From Chrysoperla carnea (taxonomy: Eukaryota > Arthropoda > Insecta > Neuroptera > Chrysopidae): DNA of 64,000 bases. Every line of letters starts with the position of its first letter. Position 1 is the first letter of the stretch. Below, one piece after another: positions 1 to 10,377 of the stretch. Where the stretch lies: positions 53,794,181-53,858,180 of the forward strand of contig NC_058340.1 of assembly GCF_905475395.1 (NCBI RefSeq), given 5' to 3'. The notes beneath the pieces were generated by a model, which ran no database searches, was not told where the DNA came from, and saw nothing but the letters and a program-made list of their open reading frames with translations. Both the position numbers and the translations under genes were made by a program.

Positions 1-1383
1 TTTTTTTATTTCAAAATATTTATTGAATTCCTTTATATGTTTTGGTGTATAATGGGGATGTTATATAATTTTAATAATATATGGTGAGACTGTCGAGTAA
101 CTTGAATGGGGTATTCCACTATTTTTGAAAAAGTACTTCAAAATGTTGATCATCAAAAATTTATTTCGGAAAAAATACACACGCTTTCTTGCCAAAAACT
201 TAAATTAAATTTTAAACCTTTTTTAAACTGTCAAAAAACGCGGGCATCCAATTTGATGACGCAATATCGATATCATTATACGAAATAACACAAATAAGTT
301 TGCCAGATATATTCATAGACATCTGATTATAATAAATATAAATACTTATTATCTATGTGTATATTATACCCAGCTGTATACACTGAACTAACTGATGGTC
401 TATGGCTCATACCGCTGTGACATCACAGCAGGGCTTGCCCGCGTTTTAGGTCACGTGATATACAGTTTAAAAATTACGGTTTTTAATTTTAATATTTTTA
501 AAGAAAAATGTGTTTTTATGACTCGAAATCAGAATATTTAAGTATATTTTACATAAATTTTAAATTTTTTTAAATTTCACGATTTATTTTTGATTAACGA
601 TAATACTCTATTAGTGATCGATTGACGTCAGTTGACTTGTATTCCCAAAGTTATCAAATACTTGGTAAACAAATTTGTTGGTTTTTGATATGACGCATTT
701 CTTTGGCTAAAATCCTATGAACATTGAAGAACATACATCTAACACAGGATTTATTTGTAAAAAACGCCAACTTTTACAACTTAAATCTATAAATGTAACA
801 CCGTAAAGGGTATTAAAACATTTACTTTGCTATTAAAGAGCATTAATGAGAATGTATATACACGATAAGGGGTATTAGTGATACTAAGAGAACGTGATAT
901 TTTGGAAACGTCATTAAAAACTGTAAAAAAATTGAATTACACATCCGGTCTCTATATTAAAAAAGTATTTATCTTACATTACATTCATAATTAAATGATA
1001 AAAAAAATGTTATTTTTTGGAAAAATTTATGGGTCAAAATGAGTATGATATTATAAATGGGGGTCTTCTAACATATGACCTATATCAGTCTATTTGAGGC
1101 CATGTTGGTGATAAAATTTCTTATGTTGGTGTTCAAAAAATTATTAATAGAAAAACATAAATATATGGATTTTAATGAGCAATTATATATTTTTCATTAA
1201 TTAACTTATTTAAAATACATGTATGTATATGAATAATTATTATGATAAGATTGTTTGTGCAAATCGGAAGCATTGATTTTCATAATTAAGATAATTATTA
1301 GCCAATTAAAGAAACATAACAATTGGAATCTGTTTGAACAATCTAGTGCATTGATGATCAAAACTGAAATTGATATTTGTAGT
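1..1383. other. Non-coding AT-rich stretch at left edge
   Basis: No codon-rich frame or splice-bounded exon is recognisable here. The stretch probably belongs to the large intron downstream of the fatty acyl-CoA reductase exon at 2479-2760, since that gene is read leftwards and its next exon is not visible. A locally GC-richer patch near 400-460 may be repeat-derived, but I found no second copy of it in the window. Confidence 0.5.
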
Positions 1384-2030
1384 ATTAGTCGCAGAAACTA
1401 AGCACTGAAGTTAAAAATTTGAACAGTATGACGGATTTGAAAGCGATTTTCTACTTTCGATCCGTTAGAGTGTCAGGAAAATTTGTGACCTAAATTGATT
1501 TATTAGAAATTAAAAATATGCAATTTGCATAAATAATATGCATTTTATAATTGGATTTAAAATTTACCGTAAATATACTAAATTCACAATTCGGTTAATA
1601 GCGATGAAAATGATTCCAAACTTGTTATTCGGGGTTTTTTCGAGTCATCGAACACGAATATTGCGACAGAATTGCTCTCTTAGCTACCTGGTGTTCAGAG
1701 TGTATACGGTGTGCCCTGAGTAACGAGCTTGGACTTATTATATGACGACTTTACCGAAACTTTCAGGAGACGACTTCCAAAAACTCCACAAGTTTGGAAT
1801 CATTTTCATCACTATTATCCGAATTCTGAATTTCGTATATTTACGGTTAATTTAAAATGCAATTATAGAATGCAAATTGCATAAATTTATATCTCATAAA
1901 TCAATTTTGGTCATAAAATTTCCTGACGCTCTAACAAATCGAATTCAGAAAACCGCATTCAAATGCTTACTTACTGTTTAAATTTTTCGAACTTTGACTG
2001 TTTTTAATGTTTCGTTCCCGCGACTATTTA
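1384..2030. repeat. Foldback element, copy 1 (about 650 bp)
   Basis: The left arm (about 1384-1660) reappears as an imperfect reverse complement in the right arm (about 1770-2030). Shared blocks include TTTGAACAGTA, GGATTTGAA followed by a GCG-TTTTC block, and CGTTAGAGTGTCAGGAAA against its partner. The inner part of each arm shares TACCGTAAATATAC and GATGAAAATGATTCCAAAC. A shorter copy with the same arms lies at 41099-41350, so this is a dispersed non-autonomous family. The open frame at 1538-1723 lies inside the repeat and is not a gene. It sits in the presumed reductase intron. Confidence 0.75.
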
Positions 2031-2478
2031 AATATTTCGATATATTTAATAGAAAAATGAGAATCTAGCCGGTGTAACATAATCTATTTAAATCAATAGT
2101 TAGGAATATTTATACTGCTTTTGTTAAGGCTTAAGTATAACCAAATAAAATTTTTTGAGTCAGATAAAGGGCTATGCTTTTGTCGTAAGCTCTAGATAAA
2201 ATAAATTTTATTAAATTTTAGTTTTCCGGTTAGAAAATACTGATTTAGTGGCAACTTTAACAACTTTTTAGAAACCTCCTGGCTTAAATATTCTATCGTA
2301 CAAATGTCAGTCTCTTGATATTTGAAAAGGGGATAAAATCTTACGAAATAAAACATGGTAACAGTCGAAAATGTTGAATACACAGAGTTTCGTAATATTT
2401 ATCAGGATTTTTTCATGACCTTTTTAAAAAATTTTATGCAAGTAGGCATTTATTATTAATTTTAGAGGAATCACTTAC

Positions 2479-2760
2479 CGGATCATCGAACATTTCATCA
2501 ACTCTTGTATGCATATCCTTTCCTTTTTTATTTCGAATTAACAGATAAATAGTTTGTATATCTGTACATGAACGTAATAATTTTTCGACCAATAATTTAC
2601 CCAGAAATCCTGTACCACCAGTAATAAATATATTTGCATTGCTGTAGAATTTTTGAACGCATGATGAGATTTGTGTATTTGTTGCCGTTGTTGTTAAATC
2701 AATTAATTCTGTTGGTGGTAATGCTGCTTCCAGCGGTTCAATGGGAATCATATTCTCCAT
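2479..2760 (-). CDS. Fatty acyl-CoA reductase, N-terminal coding exon (partial gene)
   Basis: This exon encodes the first 94 residues of a fatty acyl-CoA reductase, the membrane enzyme that reduces acyl-CoA with NADPH to fatty alcohol for waxes, cuticular lipids or pheromones. The protein starts at the ATG ending at 2760 and carries FITGGTGFLGK at about residues 45-55, the Rossmann nucleotide-binding glycine motif. The segment LLVEKLLRSC and a strand ending YLLIRNKKG follow, as is usual in this family. The exon ends with a clean donor (GTAAGT at 2478-2473) after GAT-CCG in phase 0. An acceptor at 2790/2789 places about 28 nt of 5' UTR on the same exon. Residue 4 is a second possible Met. Family members are about 500 residues long, so the rest (catalytic YxxxK and the FAR_C domain) lies left of base 1. 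Insects have many paralogues, so no gene symbol is given. Confidence 0.88.
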
Positions 2761-2972
2761 TCTGGCGAATTGTGTTGTTGCAGTTTTCCTGTAACAAATA
2801 TTTTAATAATTGAGTAAATAAGATTTTTTTTTTTGAGGTATAAAATTGAGGCGATTAAGTTTTTAAAAAATGTTTTTTTTTTTTTTTTTGCTTTTTTGAT
2901 AAGGAAAAATTTCGCCATGAAATTGTGTTTAATGTTTTCACTGTTAACTACGTTTATTGATTTAAAAAAATT

Positions 2973-3046
2973 TGGCCCATGGGAGGATCGAACTCACGAC
3001 CTTCGCGTTATTAGCACGACGCTCTAACCAACTGAGCTAATGGGCC
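2973..3046 (-). tRNA. tRNA-Ile (anticodon AAT)
   Basis: Read on the minus strand this 74-nt sequence folds as a standard cloverleaf. The acceptor GGCCCAT pairs with ATGGGCC, the D arm begins TAGCTCAG, the anticodon loop is CTAATAA with anticodon AAT, the T loop is TTCGATC and the discriminator base is A. A run of seven T follows within 10 nt downstream on the same strand, which suits Pol III termination. It lies about 185 bp upstream of the reductase coding exon on the same strand, so it may sit inside that gene's 5' intron. Confidence 0.94.
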
Positions 3047-4130
3047 ACTTGTAAATTGAATCATATTTTTCAAATACAAGCTTTATACAAACTGAGTGTT
3101 CAATTTTTACTAAAATATTTGATTAATTAAAATTTGTAGAGCAATAAACTTAGTTTCATTTTTTTATTTATAACAAGTTTGTTACATTTAGATAAATTTT
3201 CAGTAACACCATAAATGATGTTTAAAATTGGGAATAGTAAATAGTCTTTCGTTATAGCTAGATATGTCGAAATATAGATACCTACTTATTTATCATGAAA
3301 ATTTTATTTCGTTAATACAATTCAATTAAGCTCTAGTCAAATCGACAGAAGTTCAGCGATAAAAGTACGGCTAATGAGTCAATACAAATCAAAGGAATTT
3401 GATCATTTTATCCTGAATTCTTCGAAAGAGTATAATATTTCTGTAAATTTTGCATAAAAAGCAATTTCGAATTTAATGAAAAAATCATAACAATTATAAA
3501 TAAAATCAAGAAAAAATAATTACGTTCAAATTTCATAGCTCGGATCAAGATAAAGACATACTTTAGTAAAGTAAATTTTTCAATGTTTAACTTCGACCAG
3601 GATCGCAAAATTTAAAATTAACTTTAATGTTTAAGTTTTTCATTAATAAATCGTCTTAATATCGGAAATAATAGGAAAACAAATTAGTAATTTATCATAA
3701 ATTTTTCATAATTCTTAAAATACAATTACCCTACTTTTCACGTAACTATAATTCAATTATTTTGAAAAAAAATGATTTATTATTTTAATTTACAATTGTT
3801 TGTTTAAATGTTTCTTTTATCAAGGTGCTTGTTTACATAGAGTGAATATAAACTTTCTGATAGAAAGTTTTAGCATTCATTAAAAAAAATCGAAAAAAAA
3901 AAATTTGCACATCTTTCTTCACATTTATAGAGGCACAATAGAGTATCCGAACACTCGATAATCTTAACGTTAAGTATACCAAACACTTTTCATACGCTCT
4001 TTCTGCACCGCCCTCTTCACCAATAGGGGTAGATTCATTTAAAAGAACCATATGCGAGTTAGACTCTTTAAGTAATTTTGTAAAAGAAACAAGAGTGTGT
4101 CTATATGTAATTAATAATCTAATGTAATAT
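3047..4130. other. AT-rich non-coding stretch
   Basis: No supported exon or complete repeat is visible. The open frame 3833-4144 (minus) has no recognisable domain and runs into the foldback repeat that begins at 4131, so it is not called a gene. Confidence 0.4.
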
Positions 4131-5255
4131 ACAGGATGGACCATTTTAATCTATTTTTGCTAATAGCTTGTATTTAATCAATCATTAAATATCTCAAACA
4201 AAAGTTGCACAGTTTGATGGGGGACATTATGTTCTGACATCGGTTTGGACATAGGGGAAAGTGATCTATAATGATCCCTCAGGGTAAAATGATCCCTCGT
4301 TGTTTTAAGTAAACCATTAAAGCCATCTTGTATATTTATCTATAGATGGTTTCCGCGCGATCAAATTAATCGTTCAACAAAGACTTATGGTTATGTATAA
4401 GCTAATTTGTGTTTTGTAGTGCTTATGATTTATGGTAACACAAATTTCAACTTAAAATTTCTTTTTTTGTGTTAGTTTTTGCCGGTTGGCTGTTTTTACT
4501 CTTGGCTTTTTTTGACTTTTAATAATATTATAACACATTTTCATAGGCGTATAATAAATTTTAAGGTCAGTTTTTATGACGAAATTCAAATATGTCGTTA
4601 CGGGAAAAATGATCCCCTTTATATAGGCTAAAATGATTCCTATTTTTTGTGTAAAATTATAATAGATAAAATGATCTCCCATCATGTAACAGGTCTTGAA
4701 TGTATTGATTTAGATGATTTTACCAGTGATTTTTGTTTTCATATTAATCGTTGATGTAATGTAAAAGAACAGTTAAAATTTTATGTGAACTGTTTGATAA
4801 AAAAATGCAATGGGATCATTTTACCCACTATCCTTACAAGGTCGGTCAAAACGATCCCTTTTGAGAAATATTGAATAGTTCTTAAAATTTGAACAGATCA
4901 AATGAAATTTATATACCAATATTGTAACATTTGAATAAAGAATTCGAAAATATTTCGACGTTGTACATGTGTCGAATAGAGTTTGGCTATAAATTACATT
5001 ACTTCTTAGGTGGATCATTTTGGACCACTTTCCTCTAGTTCCTTGGGTTGTTTGAATAGTCAATTTAGATTCTAAAAGCTTAGAGGTAAAATAAAACTTT
5101 AAAAAAGTTGATCCTTATAGAAAAACTTAAATTTTTTATTTAAAATTTTTTTTCGAAAATCAGTAGGTTTCGGAGGAAATACGACTTAAAAATATGTCAT
5201 TATTGAATTTAATCGAAAGTAAATACGGTAACTTTTGAGAAATTTCTTAGACAAA
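4131..5255. repeat. Foldback repeat copy A, interrupted by a MITE
   Basis: The flanks 4131-4253 and 5036-5255 together match the repeat at 13278-14010. Shared blocks include CCATTTTAAT, GTTTGATGGGGGACAT, ATGTTCT-ACRTC, GGGTTG, AAAAATATGTCATT and TTTAATCGAAAG. The match is interrupted exactly by the 782-bp TA-flanked element at 4254-5035, so that element inserted into a pre-existing copy of this foldback family. Confidence 0.7.
4254..5035. mobile_element. Tc1/mariner-like MITE with GGGGAAAGTG ends
   Basis: The left end reads GGGGAAAGTGATC. The right end reads GACCACTTTCCTC, which is the inverted repeat of the left. Both are flanked by TA (4252-4253 and 5036-5037), the target duplication typical of Tc1/mariner-type transposition. 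The interior is AT-rich with repeated GATC-CC blocks and no transposase frame, so it is non-autonomous. Related inverted sequence occurs at 31762-32260, and a related terminal block at 20050-20120. Confidence 0.72.
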
Positions 5256-6230
5256 AACTAGGTCTCATAAAAAAGAAATATCATAATCTATAAGTTATTG
5301 TTTAGACCCCTAAAGGTCATATCCATGACATGTTTGAACAAATACTACCTTGACATTAAAAAATCAAACAGATTTTGAATATATGAAAATAATAATAATA
5401 TTATTTTTATGAAGATTATTTCCTCTTAACAAGAAGAATAAGTGTAGTGTAGTATAATTATCTAGGGTAATGACCTAATTGTTACAAAACGGTTATAACA
5501 AAATTCTGTTGAATATGTTATAAGTACAGAACACAGAGTGTTCATATCATAATGATTCACGGGCTGGTTACGTTTTAAATATTATTTTACACAAAAATAA
5601 CGGATCATTTTGTATATTTGTATTTGTGTATAGCAGTTTTACATTGATACAATATGATTTTATGAAGTTTGCAATTGAGCTTGAATTGCAAATTTGGTGT
5701 GTGGTAGCCCTATGTAGTGTATTCAATAAGTTAATATACTATACATTTCTTTAACTTCCCAACGCTTCCACCATTTCGTTAAAAAAAGCGTTTCTAAATC
5801 CTTCACTTTTGGAAATAATTTTTTTCATAATACTAGAATTCTAAAGCTTTCATTCGATTACATGATCAACTTTAACTAGTAAGTTAAACAAATACAACAA
5901 AATTACCAATCAAGTGCCTTTATCAGTGGTAATCTCTTCGCCTATCGTGAATAGGTATGCAATCTTTAAGAAAATTTACAAGTAGCAAACACTTTTTTCC
6001 TGTAAAATAAAGGTTTGTCGAAGAAAAAAAAATTTACAATTGTAAGTGGAAATGGGAAAGTGGAAATTAATAGTAATTATTTTCAATAATTATAGACTTA
6101 GATAAATAATGATATCTATTGTTGCTATTCATTATCTTAACCTCATAAATACTGATAGCTTAATCAATTAAGAATTTCGATTAGGCCATCAGGGCTAATC
6201 GAAATTACTTATACTGATAGCTTAATCGAA
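5256..6230. other. AT-rich non-coding stretch
   Basis: No codon structure, RNA gene or paired repeat end is recognised here. Confidence 0.4.
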
Positions 6231-6900
6231 GGGAAGGGGGATATCACTGGCAGTCTGCATTACGTTTTTCGGGATTCCAACTCAGTTGCGTTATCCACCA
6301 TCTTGAATTTGAGAGTGAATTTTTGTTTATTCAATAACTCGTTTATTTTAAATTATACACGAAAAATGGTCATAACCGGGTCCAAATCGAAAAATATTGA
6401 TCCTAAAAAAATTGTTAGAAATTTAATTCCAAACAACTTCGGTATATACTACTTTTCGTATAAAATTAAAAATAAACGAGTTCTTCAATAAACAAAAATT
6501 TACCCCTCCTATTTTCGGATCTAAATCGAAAAATATCGTATCTAGGAAAAAATTGATAAGGATTAAAATTGTTGGAAATTTAATTCCTAACAACTTAGGT
6601 GGTAACAATTTTTCGTTTTAACTTAAAAACAAACGAGTTATGCAACGAACCAAAATTTACAGTCAAATAATTTCGGATCTAAATCGAAAAATATCGATCC
6701 TAGAAAAAAAAATGATAGTTCCAAAATTGTAGGAAATATAATTTCAAATAATTTTGGTAATAACCATTTTCCGTTTCAAATTGAAAATAAACGAGTTATT
6801 CAATAAACAAAAATACATCCTCAAAAAGATGGCGCATGGTGCAACAGAATTGGAATCCCGAAAACCGAAATTTAGACTGCCAGTGAGACCCCTCTCCCTA
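6231..6900. mobile_element. TIR element with internal tandem repeats
   Basis: The two ends are inverted repeats of roughly 75 bp. The left reads ATATCACTGGCAGTCTG, then TTTTTCGGGATTCCAA and a GCCATCTT-like block near 6297. The right carries the reverse complements, with CCCGAAAACCGAAA and GACTGCCAGTGAGACC. The interior holds about three degenerate tandem units of roughly 150 bp, each with AATAAACGAGTT, a TCGGATCTAAATCGAAAAATATCG block and GAAATTTAATTCC. The open frames at 6303-6491, 6423-6608 and 6754-6963 are by-products of these units. No transposase is present. Target duplications are unclear. Confidence 0.7.
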
Positions 6901-7712
6901 ATTATTTTTGAAGAAAAATTGTTGTTAGGAATTTTTGTTGTGTCAGCTCTTCTTTTGATTTAATTCGACTGGCGTTTGAAATACATACAGTATTTATAAA
7001 AAATTTACACCGAGTGTTTCTTCGAAAATCGATTCGTTCCATACGGCCAAGTTTAAAATATTATTAATTAATTTTTATTGACTTCTGTTTTGATTAATGT
7101 TAGAAATCAATATTCAAATAGGTTAACTATATAATAAATTAACAATTACATTAGGCAAATAAAATTAATACATAAAACAAGATTAATCATTAAATAATTT
7201 TTTTGTTCATTAATTAATAGTGAAAAAACTATCATTTGCTTTCTATTATTTTTGAGAACAATTGCAATTTTATAAAAAACAAACTATACAATAACATGAA
7301 GACTTGTAAAATTTAATATATAAATTTTTATTAATTTTTTTTTTATCTTTTAGCAGTAATGATAAAATTATACCTAGATACATAAAATATTTCCTTCTAT
7401 ATGCAAATTGAATTTCCAAAGAAATTTAAATCTATGGCTGTTCCCAACGTTTCCATATTTCCATATTTTTATCATTCATAAAAGTTGAATGTCTGTGATA
7501 TTCGACGAATCTGATGATATTACAAGCAGAATTAATGAAGAAGTTTGCAGAATATAAATTAGTCCAATGTTCGAACTGACATTGTTTGGGACGTGCTTTT
7601 CCACTAGGGAAATCTTCTATTTATTGAAATATAAATATCATCAATATTTGATGAAAATATGATTATGAATGTATGAGCGCCAGTGCAATTTTGGATAAAA
7701 GGCTTCATTTTT
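6901..7712. other. AT-rich non-coding stretch
   Basis: No coding or structured element could be supported. Confidence 0.4.
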
Positions 7713-8158
7713 AACTTCCCAGAGGAAGTTAATGTAATGAGGCCGATTTTGAAAATCTCCAGTTTGACATATTTCCGCGGTTTCAAGGCCGCAATATGCG
7801 AATCAAACCTTTTCAATGTGATGTCAGTGTGTGCGTGTGTACGTATGTTCGTATGTTCGTTTGAATTCTTTCGCCTCGATTATCTCGCGAACCAGTTATG
7901 ACATTCACACGTGACTGGGCTTATTCGACGCGTATTTTAAGAACTGGAAGAGTATTTGAGAAGAATTAGTTGAGCCGTTTTTTAATGGTAATAAAAAAAC
8001 TGGAAAAAACTGAATAAACAGAATCTGAAAAGTGGATAAAACAGATCATTTACCTGTGGAGATAATCATCGTTCCAGCATAAGATGCAGTACATGTTCGA
8101 AGAATAATCTATGAAGGCTAACAAGACCTTATTTTAATGTTTTTTCCCCTCTGGGAAG
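7713..8158. mobile_element. Repeat with CTTCCCAGAGG inverted ends
   Basis: The left end contains AACTTCCCAGAGGAAGTT, itself a short hairpin. The right end contains CCCCTCTGGGAAG, the inverted partner of CTTCCCAGAGG. Between them is a GT-rich tract (GTGTGTGCGTGTGTACGTATG) and a less AT-rich body with no long frame. It resembles a non-autonomous transposon remnant. The TIR-like ends are short and the family is not identified. Confidence 0.5.
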
Positions 8159-9911
8159 ACACTCGTGTGGACTACAGGGGTCGCACTCACACGACTTCAG
8201 TACCACACCGACTATGTACTGCCAATTTATTTTTATATGAAGTTGAACTAAATCTTAATTAATTTTGAAAAATTTAGGGGGGAGATCAACTGACCAATTT
8301 CTATACAGGGTATTTCAATAATTCAACTGTCTGTTTTCACTTGTTTTATTTGTCATTTCGTTTTTAAAAGGGTGCAAACTTTTTTAAAAATCACCCGTAT
8401 GTATAGAAGTTATTATAAATGAGTGTTTTACACTATATTTTTTTATTATTTATTCTCTGATTTCACTTATGTGTGTTAACGTTCTACTTTATGTAGAGCC
8501 AATCACATAATACTTAATAACATCACATGAGTAGGCACTTTAAATTAAAATACAATATAGGGAAAGGTGTTGTACCTAGAAATAAAATTTACCTTGCTGT
8601 GTATCTTATAGCTTAGCGTTAAAATATTCCAAACGAAATTAATTATCTCTGTTTATAGCACTGTAATTCCTGAAAACAATGCTTTTTTTTTGGAGAATTT
8701 AAATATTAAACAAATATCGATAAAAAAAAGTGTGAATCATTAGTACCTATTTTAGTTAACTTCAGCTCCAGAATCACCTACAACGATTGTAGCAGAAGAC
8801 GCCTCTCTTCAACATTAAAAGATTACAGATCGCTCTAAGGAACAGTATCATAGAATAATGTATCTATAGTAGTATCATAGATTCAAGATACAATATGTTG
8901 TCCGATTCAAGATAAATCACTTTGCGTATTTGAAACTTTACCTTCACAAAATTTAACGCACTGTTTAAAACTAACAGCTTGTAAATGGACAATCAGCCAT
9001 TTATTTAGTACATTCGAAAACAAAATTACATGGAAAGTCTTCAGCCTACCTACATTCTGATCAAATATCCTTACTTGCTGTCCAGAAGAAATCAATATCT
9101 ACTCAGAAACTACGAATGATTCAAGGTGCATTTGACTTTAGGTAGGTACTACATCTTACCCTTTATTATAGAAAAAAATAACTTTTTTTTTTCAAATTTT
9201 GCTAAACTTTTAATTTTGTAGTTCAAGGACAACTTAAAATTTTTTGAAATTTTACTACTTATTTTAATTTTGTAGTTCAAGGATAAAATAAGAAATTTCA
9301 AAAGCAGTTTTTGCATTAAAGTTCAAGGTCAATGCAATTCGTAGTTTTTTTTTTTGAATTTATTAATCAACGGTTAGCTGACTTTTCGATTTCCTATAGA
9401 AATTTCAGTGTTACGAAAGTGAAAGCGATGAAATATTAAAAAATATAATGCATGTAACTATTTTTTAAATAAATTCAATAATTTAATTAAATTTTGTTAT
9501 CCGCATTCTTAATCGGAATCACTTTATAAGTAATACAAACTCAAGAGGATTTGATCATTATTATCAGGTAAATAGCGGGATAGCTTTTAACAAAGCCCGT
9601 CATAGCAAAAGTACGTATACATGGTTTTCCCAAAATTATACCTAAATAACTACAAATTTTAAACGATAATAACTTTTTTTAAATCAAATACAGCACAGGG
9701 TTTCATCAACTTTCCTATAGCTAACTGTGTACGTTTTCATGATAAACGCACATTTTCAGAATCGAACTGGTATTTTCGAAACGCACATTTTCAGAATCGA
9801 AGTCAACTATAGATGTTTACTTGAAAAGTCAAAATATTTTTCGCAGTTCAGTTATTCGTTTTTTCTCTAGTAGCTTTTTTAATTTTTTTTTTTTTCACTT
9901 TATTATCCAAA
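8159..9911. other. Repeat-derived non-coding stretch
   Basis: The segment 8300-8360 resembles 22975-23035 (GGTATTTCAA, TTTTCACTTGTTTT). The segment 8576-8830 is an approximate reverse complement of 23815-24066, sharing an A-G-C-A-CTGTAATTCCT block and GAAGAGGCGCC-like sequence. Both therefore belong to an older dispersed repeat. No exon is seen. Confidence 0.45.
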
Positions 9912-9968
9912 ATGAAAGTTTATTCAAGAGAAGAACGGATCGACATGATTCTTATTGTAGGAGAATGC
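9912..9968 (+). pseudogene. N-terminal fragment of a transposase-like helix-turn-helix ORF
   Basis: An ATG at 9912 opens 19 codons reading MKVYSREERIDMILIVGEC. This resembles the helix-turn-helix N-termini (YSxEERxxMIxIYGEC) found in insect Tc/mariner-type transposases. The frame is broken at the GEC codons by the hAT-type MITE that starts at 9968. After the far side of that insertion the restored frame meets a stop within one codon, so only a fragment survives. The family assignment rests on memory of the motif and is tentative. Confidence 0.45.
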
Positions 9969-10369
9969 AGGCGCGGATTCAAGGGTGAGGGGGTCACAGG
10001 GGTCTTGACCTCCCCCCCCCCCCAAAACAGCCCACATTTCAAAAAATAAAACTAAACCAATTTTTGTAAAAACTGAAAAACAAAAAAAAACAAAACGAAC
10101 AAAACCTACTTTTTGCAAACTGAAAAAACGGAAACTAACCAAGCGACCAAAATTAACTCACTTTTTTGCACTTCTGGAAAAATTGGAATTTAAAAATGAC
10201 TGAATCAACAAAATTCACTGATTTTCTTACACAATACTGACTTGTTTATTATTTGCTTTATATTTGGATAGCTATACTTTATATACTTACATCTGTTTAC
10301 AAGTTTCAAGTGAAAGCATTTTTTTTTATCTTGTGACCCCCTCCGGAAAAAATTCTAGAACCGAGCCTG
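9968..10369. mobile_element. hAT-type MITE (402 bp) with perfect 8-bp target duplication
   Basis: The left end starts CAGGCGCGGATTC and the right end is GAACCGAGCCTG, giving inverted ends of the hAT type (CAGG-CGGAT). Both ends also carry an inverted GAGGGGGTCACA block. The element is flanked by identical 8-bp copies of GGAGAATG at 9960-9967 and 10370-10377, the hAT signature. A run of 12 C at 10012-10023 lies inside. There is no transposase frame, so it needs a transposase in trans. The perfect duplication suggests fairly recent insertion. Confidence 0.88.
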
Positions 10370-10377
10370 GGAGAATG

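Noticed and set aside
3833-4144. 103-codon open frame on the minus strand
   Set aside because: No domain, no splice support, and it runs into the foldback repeat at 4131.
9996-10023. C-run as a telomere-like or regulatory i-motif
   Set aside because: It is an internal part of the hAT MITE; nothing else supports a function.
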